Source of the DNA: an uncultured Saprospiraceae bacterium
GTDB lineage: Bacteria; Bacteroidota; Bacteroidia; Chitinophagales; Saprospiraceae
DNA: 64,000 nucleotides
Assembly: GCA_937926205.1 (NCBI GenBank)
Contig: CALEYL010000076.1
Location: 1 to 64,000 of the forward strand
Direction of reading: 5' to 3'
Shown here: one piece after another, positions 52,695-60,025 of the stretch
How positions within the stretch are numbered: the first letter of the stretch is position 1
Layout: every line of letters starts with the position of its first letter
Notes under the pieces: generated by a model
The model's database searches: none
Seen by the model: only the letters and a program-made list of their open reading frames with translations
Told to the model about the DNA's origin: nothing
Position numbers and translations under genes: made by a program

Positions 52695-53900
52695 ATGAAT
52701 CTTCACGAATATCAGGGCAAGGAACTCTTGCAAAGCTACGGAGTAGCTATCCAGCGCGGCATTGTCGCGCATTCAACCGAAGAAGCCGTCGCGGCCTGGC
52801 AGCAATTGCGCGAGCAAACCGGGACGGAATTTGTCGTCGTTAAAGCGCAGATCCACGCAGGTGGCCGCGGGAAAGGTGGCGGTGTTAAACTGGCAAAAAA
52901 CTTAGAGGAATTAAAATTGAACGCCGGCAACATCATCGGCATGATGTTGAAAACCCCTCAAACACCGGGCGGTTTGAATGGCCCGGGGAAACTCGTGCGC
53001 AAGGTGTTGATTGCTGAAGACTCCTATGCACCGGATTTCAGCGCCTGCAAAGAATATTATGTTTCCATCCTGATGGACCGCCAAAGCAAACGCAACGTCA
53101 TCATCTATTCTACTGAAGGCGGGATGGACATCGAAACGGTAGCTGAAGAAACGCCGCACCTCGTGCAAAAGGAGTTCATTGATCCAACCCTCGGTCTGCA
53201 GGCATTTCAGGCGCGCAAAATCGCTTTCAACCTCGGTTTGAGCGGCACAGCGGTCAAAGAAATGGTCGGTTTTATCACCAAGTTGTACGCTGCATTTGTC
53301 GGCTCCGACGCTTCGATGTTTGAAATCAATCCATGCCTGAAAACCGGCGACGACCGCATCATCGCAGTGGATTGCAAGGTTTCTTTGGATGAAAATGCGC
53401 TTTTCCGCCATCCAAATCTGGAAGCGATGCGCGATACGGATGAAGAAGATCCGACCGACGTGGAAGCTAAAAGCTACGGCCTGAACTTCGTCAACCTCGA
53501 CGGTAACGTCGGGTGCATGGTGAACGGCGCCGGTCTGGCTATGGCCACGATGGACATCATTAAGCTATCGGGCGGCGAACCCGCCAACTTCCTCGATGTT
53601 GGGGGTACGGCTGATGCCAAACGCGTGGAAAATGCCTTCCGCATCATCCTTCGCGACCCACAGGTAAAAGCCATTCTCATCAATATCTTTGGAGGCATTG
53701 TGCGTTGCGACCGCGTAGCGCAGGGGGTTGTAGACGCTTACCGCAACATCGGCGACATCAAAGTGCCGATCATCGTGCGCCTCCAGGGTACCAATGCCGA
53801 TCTGGCCAAACAGATTATTGATGAGTCCGGACTGAAGGTATACTCCGCGATTTTGCTGCAGGAAGCGGCGGATTTGGTGAAGAAGGTGCTGGCTGAGTAG
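52695..53900 (+). CDS. sucC: Succinyl-CoA synthetase (ADP-forming) beta subunit
   Basis: 401 residues. An ATP-grasp domain (1-~240) starts MNLHEYQGKELLQSYG and contains KAQIHAGGRGKGGGVKLA; the CoA-ligase domain (~245-401) contains GLAMATMDIIKLSGGEPANFLDVGG and NIFGGIVRCD. With the alpha subunit it makes succinate and ATP/GTP from succinyl-CoA in the TCA cycle. No sucD is adjacent; the next gene is on the other strand and unrelated. Short leader from the -7 element at 52662. Confidence 0.96.
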   Translation: MNLHEYQGKELLQSYGVAIQRGIVAHSTEEAVAAWQQLREQTGTEFVVVKAQIHAGGRGKGGGVKLAKNLEELKLNAGNIIGMMLKTPQTPGGLNGPGKLVRKVLIAEDSYAPDFSACKEYYVSILMDRQSKRNVIIYSTEGGMDIETVAEETPHLVQKEFIDPTLGLQAFQARKIAFNLGLSGTAVKEMVGFITKLYAAFVGSDASMFEINPCLKTGDDRIIAVDCKVSLDENALFRHPNLEAMRDTDEEDPTDVEAKSYGLNFVNLDGNVGCMVNGAGLAMATMDIIKLSGGEPANFLDVGGTADAKRVENAFRIILRDPQVKAILINIFGGIVRCDRVAQGVVDAYRNIGDIKVPIIVRLQGTNADLAKQIIDESGLKVYSAILLQEAADLVKKVLAE

Positions 53901-53958
53901 GTAATTAGCAAAGGCAAAAAGGCAAAACTTGCCTTATATCGCAAATTAATAAATGTCG

Positions 53959-54000
53959 GGCGCGCAAAGGACGGGAAGCTGTTTTTTGCGCGCCTCTTGC
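53959..54000 (+). terminator. Probable terminator of sucC
   Basis: A 10-bp perfect stem (GGCGCGCAAA at 53959-53968, TTTGCGCGCC at 53985-53994) with a 16-base loop, followed by TCTTGCTTTT. The long loop lowers certainty. It lies between the converging sucC and DUF3472 genes. Confidence 0.6.
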
Positions 54001-54055
54001 TTTTAATCAACATTCCTTACCTGCAAAATACTGTTGACGTTGGCCTCGTCCCTGT

Positions 54056-55384
54056 TCACCGCAATCTCCCAAAATCCACCACAGGCTTCACCTTCCCCGC
54101 TGGCCGGGTAAACTCCTGATCCAACGGTGTAAAAGCATTAAAAAAGCCGCAGTTTTTTAAATAAAACCGGCCATTGTCTACCCCGCCGGCATAGTCTTTT
54201 CGGAAGTTTTTTCTGGCCGTTTCATCTCCGGTAAAAGTAATCTGGGTCAACTCCGTCCATTGGCCATTGGCATCCGCGACCCATTGGTTGCCATAAAGGG
54301 CCATTCTTTGTATGTTGCCGGTTTCGGGAATGAAATTTTCCAGAAACGAATACAAATCGGTCAGATAAGTATTGGTTTTTGGGCGTTTGAAGCTGGCAAT
54401 CAAGCGCCAGTTCGGGGCTTCGGGCGCATAGAAATAAGCTGTATAGACCGTGGCATTCTGTCCGTCTGGTTTTCCGCGTAACAGAAACCGATACGTATTG
54501 CCTGCTTTCCAGGGATACACCAGAAAGCTCTGACCGCCGGCGCCTTCATTACCAAACTCGCCAGTGTTTACACCTTCTCCTTTTTTTATCAGGACAATTT
54601 TATCTTCCTGCGGGATGCTGCCCGGATCGTCTGTTTGGAAAGGGCTCCACACCGAAAAAAGAATGCGCCGCTCCCTGTCTGAATTGACCTGCATGCCAAA
54701 ATAGCCCCCGTTAAAGCCGTTGGCCATGAAATAAGACCCCCTCACATCGTTGCCTTGAGGAACGGTAACCTCACTGTAAAACCACTCGATGTTGTTCAGT
54801 TTCCGGGTATTGTAATTCAAATGGACGGATGGGCCGCGACGCCCCCAGTAGAAATAATTACCCTCGTTGTTACGTACATAGCTGAGTTCGGGACTAACCG
54901 CTCCACCGCTTATCACAATGGCAGACAAATCGCCAAAGTTTCCTCCGGAACTGGAAATTCCCTGAACAGAAATTGGAATATACCCGGGTTCAGTTACCTG
55001 CCATTCGCCGGCGAAAAACTCCTTTTTTGTATTGCCCTCGACCGCAACGGTCTTACTTTGATTAAAAATATTGACTTTAAGACTGCTTTTTGCGCCGTGT
55101 GGGTGGAGCAGCAGAGAAACTTTCAGCATTCCTGGTTTGGTGACACGTACGTATGTCCTACAAATGGTTTGCGGATCTGACCAATTTGTAAGGCCTGTTT
55201 CAGAAAGTGTGCCGCCATTTTCCAGCCAGGCATTGCCGCCTACCGGAATGGTTTGTTTGTTGGCATCGTGAACGGCGCCGCTACCACTTATCGGGGGCCC
55301 GGGGTCAATAACCTGGCCGGGGACGCAGGCAGTCAGAAATAAGAAGAGAAAACAGATGGACTTGGTATGCAGGATTGAAATCAT
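54056..55384 (-). CDS. DUF3472-type lipoprotein
   Basis: 442 residues. Lipoprotein signal with C20 (LFLTAC). About 30-160 is a beta-sandwich like the DUF5077 domain that often precedes DUF3472 (LENGGTLSETGLTNWSDP, RVTKPGMLKVSL). About 170-440 matches DUF3472 (NYFYWGRRGPSVHLNY, WFYSEVTVP, GSYFMANGFNGGYFGMQVNS, FLLRGKPDGQNATVYTAYFY). The fold suggests carbohydrate-related surface or periplasmic activity, but the role is not known. ATG at 55384 begins the lipoprotein signal; an upstream in-frame ATG gives a poor signal. Confidence 0.82.
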   Translation of the reverse strand: MISILHTKSICFLFLFLTACVPGQVIDPGPPISGSGAVHDANKQTIPVGGNAWLENGGTLSETGLTNWSDPQTICRTYVRVTKPGMLKVSLLLHPHGAKSSLKVNIFNQSKTVAVEGNTKKEFFAGEWQVTEPGYIPISVQGISSSGGNFGDLSAIVISGGAVSPELSYVRNNEGNYFYWGRRGPSVHLNYNTRKLNNIEWFYSEVTVPQGNDVRGSYFMANGFNGGYFGMQVNSDRERRILFSVWSPFQTDDPGSIPQEDKIVLIKKGEGVNTGEFGNEGAGGQSFLVYPWKAGNTYRFLLRGKPDGQNATVYTAYFYAPEAPNWRLIASFKRPKTNTYLTDLYSFLENFIPETGNIQRMALYGNQWVADANGQWTELTQITFTGDETARKNFRKDYAGGVDNGRFYLKNCGFFNAFTPLDQEFTRPAGKVKPVVDFGRLR

Positions 55385-55591
55385 TGAATTGGGTTTGAAA
55401 AGTAAATTTAGGAAATAGATCAAAATTTCCCCTCATCATAGTGGTATCTTCGCACTTATTGCATCCCTTATTTTAACAATGTTAGAAATTGCCGTTCGTC
55501 GAAACTGAGCCCTACTGATCGTAAAAATGACCCTTTCGGTCTAAGTGTATCCCCGAATTTGCCAGATGCGTTGCAACTTGCGGCCATGTTT

Positions 55592-55611
55592 GATGACATT
55601 GAGATGACATT
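55592..55611 (+). promoter_or_regulatory. Short direct repeat upstream of the receptor-like barrel gene
   Basis: GATGACATT occurs twice (55592-55600 and 55603-55611), an 11-base period equal to about one helical turn, 28 bases before the start codon. Such spacing is common for response-regulator sites, but two short copies could be chance. Confidence 0.3.
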
Positions 55612-55638
55612 TTATTACTTTCAAACCCGACTTAAATT

Positions 55639-58092
55639 ATGAAAAAGCTATTTCTGTCAGCAGCCCTGCTGGCATTCTCGCTGTCGATTGCGATGGCCCA
55701 GAAAATTGGCGGCAAGGCCGTTTTGCCTGACGGAAAACCCGCAGAATTTGCAACAGTGATGCTGATGAATGCTGCCGATTCCACCCTTGCAAAAGGCGCT
55801 GTTGCAGAATTGGACGGCACTTACGAATTACCCAACCCGAAAGCAGGCGATTATTACCTCAACGTTAGTTTGGTGGGGTATGGCAAATACTACAGCCCTG
55901 TTTTTACCTACAATTCCGGCGATTTAAACCTTGACCCGGTGCAATTAGGCAACCAGGGGACGGATCTGAACACGGTAACGATCACGGCAAAAAAGCCTTT
56001 GATTGAAGTGAAAGCAGACCGTACTGTTTTTAACGTAGAAGCCAGCATTACAGCGGCCGGATCGAATGGTCTGGAATTGCTGCGCAAAACCCCCGGCGTT
56101 GTCATTGACAACAATGAAAACATCCAGTTGCGGGGCAAAACAGGCGTTGAAGTCTATCTGGATGGAAAACGTTCGTATATGAGTCCTCAGGAACTGGCCA
56201 ACCTGCTCAAAGGCATGAATGCCTCCGACATTGAGGCCATTGAGGTCATCACCAACCCTTCTGCCAAGTTTGATGCTTCCGGCAATGCAGGTATTGTCAA
56301 CATTCGCCTGAAGAAAAACAAAAACTTTGGCACCAACGGCTCTCTGAATCTCAGCGGCGCTTACGGAGAAGGGCCAAAAACTTCTGCTGCGCTGAACCTC
56401 AACCACCGCAATAAGTCCATCAATATTTTTGGAAACGCCAGTGGCGGGTACAACGAATGGTACAACAACATGAGCCTGTACCGCATCCAAAATGATAAGG
56501 TATTTGACCAACGGCAAACGCAGGTGAGCAAAGGCAGCCCGCTGAATGCTAAAATTGGCGCCGACTACACGCTGGGTACCAAACATACTTTTGGGGTATT
56601 GGCCAATGTTAATACCAATTTCAATGATCGTAGCTGGGACAGCAACAGCCGTACCCTGATTTCACCCGAATCAAACCCGGGAGCAGTAGATTCTGTTCTT
56701 ATTGCGACCAACCTCATTACGGGTAACAATACCAATGCAAACTTCAACTTCAACTACCGCTTTGCAGATACGCTGGGTAACGAATTTACTTTCGATGCTG
56801 ACCGCGGTTTCTTCCGCTCCACAAACGCAAGTTTCCAGCCGAACTTCTATAAAAATGGCGACGAAAGTGAAATGTTGTCCATGCGCGCTTTTGCAACCGA
56901 TACGCCTTCCGATATTGACATCTGGACGGTAAAAGGGGATTACGAACGCAAACTGGGCAAGAAAAGAGGATCCACTTTGGGCGTAGGATTTAAAGTGGCC
57001 AATGTAAAAACAGACAATACCTTTGATTTTTACAACCTTGTCGACGATCAGCAAGTTCGGGATATTGAGCAAAGCAACCACTTTACATACACCGAACAGG
57101 TGAATGCAGGGTATGTCAACTTGTTCACGCCTTTCAACGCCAAATGGTCACTTCAGGCTGGTTTGCGGATGGAAAACACCCATTCCATCGGCGACCTGGA
57201 GCGCGATCCTTCTATCCCGGCAAAACCGGAAGATTATGTTGAGCGCGATTACATTGACTGGTTCCCAAGTGCCGCATTGACTTACCAACTCAGCCCTAAA
57301 CATATTTTTAATCTTACCTACAGCCGTCGGATCGATCGTCCGAGCTACCAGGACCTGAACCCGTTTGAATGGCGTTTGGATGAGCTGACTTTCCGTAAAG
57401 GCAGTCCTTTCCTGAAGCCACAATATGCAGACAGTTACGAATTAAAGTACACGGCCATGCAGATGGCGACATTAAGTGTGAGCTATGCCCGTACCACGGA
57501 TTTGATTACCGACATTGTAGAATTTGATGCGTCGCAACCCAACCGTAGCTTTATCAACTACCGCAACCTCGCTTCTCAGGACAACTACGCCATCAGTCTG
57601 AGCAGCCCGACGCCGATTAAAAAATGGTGGAATGGTTATGTGAACGTTACGATGTACAAATCCATTTTCACGGCCAATTTCCCGGAATACCAGTTTGAAG
57701 CAGCAACGCCAATCGCCTGGAATTTTTATGCCGAGCAGACCTTCTCATTGCCTAAAGGATTTACTTACGAAATCTCCGGCTGGTTCAACTCTGCATCCAT
57801 TTGGGGCGGTAGCTGGCTGAGTGAACCGCAGGGTTCTTTGGATATGGGTCTTCAAAAAGGTGTACTTAATGGAAAAGGTACCTTGAAATTGAGTGTGACA
57901 GACATTCTGATGACTGCCCCATGGCGCAGCTACAGCGATGCCATTCCTGGCCTGGTGATCCGGGGTTCCGGCGCATGGGAATCGCGTCAAATCAAGTTGA
58001 ACTTCAACTACCGCTTCGGCAACCAGAACGTAAAAGGCGCCCGCCGCCGTGCTACAGGTCTGGAAGATGAAAGCAAACGTGTGAAAAACTAG
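55639..58092 (+). CDS. TonB-receptor-like outer-membrane barrel protein (OMP_b-brl_3 type)
   Basis: 817 residues. Signal peptide 1-20 (AMAQK), a carboxypeptidase-regulatory-like beta domain (~22-105, GGKAVLPDGKPAEFATVML), a plug-like domain (~115-230, LLRKTPGVVIDNNENIQLRGKTGVEVYLDGKRSYMS), then a C-terminal outer-membrane barrel (~240-817) rich in alternating strands and Tyr/Asn (FNLTYSRRIDRPSYQDLNPFEW). This architecture is that of PF14905-type receptors of Bacteroidota, mainly without a clear TonB box. No SusD partner is adjacent. Possible substrates are peptides, metals or siderophores; the sequence does not say. A strong terminator follows. Confidence 0.9.
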   Translation: MKKLFLSAALLAFSLSIAMAQKIGGKAVLPDGKPAEFATVMLMNAADSTLAKGAVAELDGTYELPNPKAGDYYLNVSLVGYGKYYSPVFTYNSGDLNLDPVQLGNQGTDLNTVTITAKKPLIEVKADRTVFNVEASITAAGSNGLELLRKTPGVVIDNNENIQLRGKTGVEVYLDGKRSYMSPQELANLLKGMNASDIEAIEVITNPSAKFDASGNAGIVNIRLKKNKNFGTNGSLNLSGAYGEGPKTSAALNLNHRNKSINIFGNASGGYNEWYNNMSLYRIQNDKVFDQRQTQVSKGSPLNAKIGADYTLGTKHTFGVLANVNTNFNDRSWDSNSRTLISPESNPGAVDSVLIATNLITGNNTNANFNFNYRFADTLGNEFTFDADRGFFRSTNASFQPNFYKNGDESEMLSMRAFATDTPSDIDIWTVKGDYERKLGKKRGSTLGVGFKVANVKTDNTFDFYNLVDDQQVRDIEQSNHFTYTEQVNAGYVNLFTPFNAKWSLQAGLRMENTHSIGDLERDPSIPAKPEDYVERDYIDWFPSAALTYQLSPKHIFNLTYSRRIDRPSYQDLNPFEWRLDELTFRKGSPFLKPQYADSYELKYTAMQMATLSVSYARTTDLITDIVEFDASQPNRSFINYRNLASQDNYAISLSSPTPIKKWWNGYVNVTMYKSIFTANFPEYQFEAATPIAWNFYAEQTFSLPKGFTYEISGWFNSASIWGGSWLSEPQGSLDMGLQKGVLNGKGTLKLSVTDILMTAPWRSYSDAIPGLVIRGSGAWESRQIKLNFNYRFGNQNVKGARRRATGLEDESKRVKN

Positions 58093-58114
58093 ATCAGATT
58101 CATATATTTAAACG

Positions 58115-58153
58115 TGAGCCATCCCCACATCGCGGGGATGGCTCATTCTTTTT
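58115..58153 (+). terminator. Rho-independent terminator after the barrel gene
   Basis: A 12-bp perfect stem (TGAGCCATCCCC at 58115-58126, GGGGATGGCTCA at 58134-58145) with a 7-base loop, followed by TTCTTTTTG. It lies 22 bases after the stop codon, and 13 bases before the converging gene's stop. Confidence 0.9.
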
Positions 58154-58157
58154 GTGT

Positions 58158-58901
58158 TTATTTCTGAAATGCTGCGGGCACTGCTTCAAACGAAGTGAAT
58201 ACGACTTCCGGCACTGATTTCCAGACGGCAATGTTGGCCAGTTTTCCGCGTTTTCCCCGGTCGCCCGACAACTTTACTTTTCCATACCGTTGATAATTTC
58301 CCCAGCTATTGGATAACCGGGGTTCAGGGTCACTTGCTTTCGCATAATAATCCCATTGGACAACCAGATGGGATTTTGGATCTATGTAAACCTTATAGCG
58401 ATTTTCAGGCGTGTCGCCTACATTTTCAAAAGTGAGTTGGAGAACTTCAGCTATGGCGCCAGCTTCCGTTTTTTCAGCCCCCAAATATCGGAGCGTGACG
58501 CCAGGGTCTTTTAGTTTGAAAGGCATCAGCAACCAATAAGAATCATTGATCCAGATGCTTTTACCGCGCCTGACATATTTGGCAATCGAATCCGGATGGG
58601 TCATCACAGTGCCTTTTCGGTTCACCGTTCCCGTTTCCGTAACAATGTTCAATAAATAAATGGTGCTGTCTGCATATGATTCAATGCGAACAAGTCCTTC
58701 TTGCTTGTCCCACCACAAGCGGCGGCGGTCAAAAAAAGTCCAGGCAATAACGCGTGTTTTATCCCAGTTTTTTTGCCCGCCCATGGCTTTCATAACCCGG
58801 TCCGCAAGTTTGATGGCTTTTGCATCGGAATTGTTCTGCGCCGTAAGTCCGCCAAGGAAGAGCAAAACGAAAATGGATAGCAGGGTTGCTTTTTGAATCA
58901 T
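58158..58901 (-). CDS. Periplasmic DUF6503-like protein
   Basis: 247 residues with signal peptide 1-21 (GGLTAQ). The mature part starts with a helix (AIKLADRVMKAMGGQKNWDKTRVIAWTFF), continues with antiparallel strands (RRLWWDKQEGLVRIESY, NRYKVYIDPKSHLVVQWDYY) and fits the LolA/LppX-like sheet that DUF6503-type proteins of Bacteroidota show. It may carry a lipid or hydrophobic ligand, by analogy only. Single gene; no operon partners. Confidence 0.7.
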   Translation of the reverse strand: MIQKATLLSIFVLLFLGGLTAQNNSDAKAIKLADRVMKAMGGQKNWDKTRVIAWTFFDRRRLWWDKQEGLVRIESYADSTIYLLNIVTETGTVNRKGTVMTHPDSIAKYVRRGKSIWINDSYWLLMPFKLKDPGVTLRYLGAEKTEAGAIAEVLQLTFENVGDTPENRYKVYIDPKSHLVVQWDYYAKASDPEPRLSNSWGNYQRYGKVKLSGDRGKRGKLANIAVWKSVPEVVFTSFEAVPAAFQK

Positions 58902-59005
58902 AGCAAGCTAATTTGAAAATGGAAGTTAAGAAAATAGTAGATGGTAGAGCGTAGAAAGAGCCAGATTGCTTTCAATATGAGCAGAATTCCCCGTCTACCG
59001 TTCCT

Positions 59006-60019
59006 TCAAATCAAATTCACTTCCGGAGTCAGCTTTATTCCAAATTTCGATTCAACAGACTCCATAATTTCTTTCGCCAGTGCAAATATTTCCGCTCCGC
59101 TGGCCTGGCCATAATTCACCAACACCAGCGCTTGTTTTTCATAGCAGCCGGCATCGCCTTTGCGTTTACCTTTCCAGCCGCATTGTTCGATCAGCCAGCC
59201 GGCAGGAATTTTATACCCGCCTTCTTTAACAGGGAAATAGACGATGTTTGGAAAAGTTTGCTGCAACAGCTTAAACTGTCCTTCGTCAATCTCCGGGTTT
59301 TTGAAAAAACTGCCGGCGTTTCCAAGAAGGGCAGGGTCCGGTAATTTGGAAGTTCGGATGCGAATGACAGCTTCGCTGACGGCGGCAATATCCGGACTGG
59401 AGACATTCATTTCGGCCAGCGTTTCCTGAATGGCGCCGTAACTTGTATTCAGATGATGATAAGGCGGCTTAAGCAGCCGGAAGGCGACTTTCAGAATACA
59501 ATACTGCCCCCTGAGTTCATGTTTGAAGACGCTGTCGCGGTATCCGAAACGGCAGTCTGGCCCATGAAAGGTGCGGATTGTTCCGCTGGAAAGTTCCATC
59601 GCTTCCAGGTGATCAAATACGTCCCGGATTTCAACGCCATAAGCGCCAATGTTTTGTATGGGCGCCGCGCCAACCGTACCTGGAATCAGCGAAAGGTTTT
59701 CGATGCCTCCATATCCCCGGGCTACGCACCATTGAACAAAATCATGCCATATGGCGCCGCCGCCAGCTGAGACGATCACTTCCTCTTCGCTTTCCGATTC
59801 GACCCGGATGCCGGTGATTTCATTTTTTGCCACCAAACCCGGCACATCTCCTGTGAGTAGTACATTGCTCCCGCCTCCGAGGATAAAAGCGAGCGGAGCC
59901 CCCTGAGACAACAGCGCACGCAATTCCGACGCGCTGCGAAAGGCTGCAAACCAGCGCGCTTTGGCTTCAACGCCAAAGGTGTTGTAAGCCCTCAGGGAGT
60001 GGTGTTCCATTAATTGCAT
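59006..60019 (-). CDS. murB: UDP-N-acetylenolpyruvoylglucosamine reductase
   Basis: 337 residues, FAD enzyme that completes UDP-MurNAc synthesis for peptidoglycan. FAD-binding motifs are near the N-terminus (LGGGSNVL) and in the middle (LSLIPGTVGAAPIQNIGAYG). The catalytic Ser is in GNAGSFFKNP and the catalytic Glu in PEVNLI at the very end. It is of the type I (E. coli-like) class. Its start lies six bases after the stop of the TIR-TPR-SDR gene, so it is the last gene of a three-gene operon. ATG at 60010 is a possible alternative start. Confidence 0.95.
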   Translation of the reverse strand: MQLMEHHSLRAYNTFGVEAKARWFAAFRSASELRALLSQGAPLAFILGGGSNVLLTGDVPGLVAKNEITGIRVESESEEEVIVSAGGGAIWHDFVQWCVARGYGGIENLSLIPGTVGAAPIQNIGAYGVEIRDVFDHLEAMELSSGTIRTFHGPDCRFGYRDSVFKHELRGQYCILKVAFRLLKPPYHHLNTSYGAIQETLAEMNVSSPDIAAVSEAVIRIRTSKLPDPALLGNAGSFFKNPEIDEGQFKLLQQTFPNIVYFPVKEGGYKIPAGWLIEQCGWKGKRKGDAGCYEKQALVLVNYGQASGAEIFALAKEIMESVESKFGIKLTPEVNLI

Positions 60020-60025
60020 GGGCGG

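Noticed and set aside
52911..53411. Long open frame antisense to sucC
   Set aside because: It is a shadow of the strongly conserved sucC frame and has no recognisable motif.
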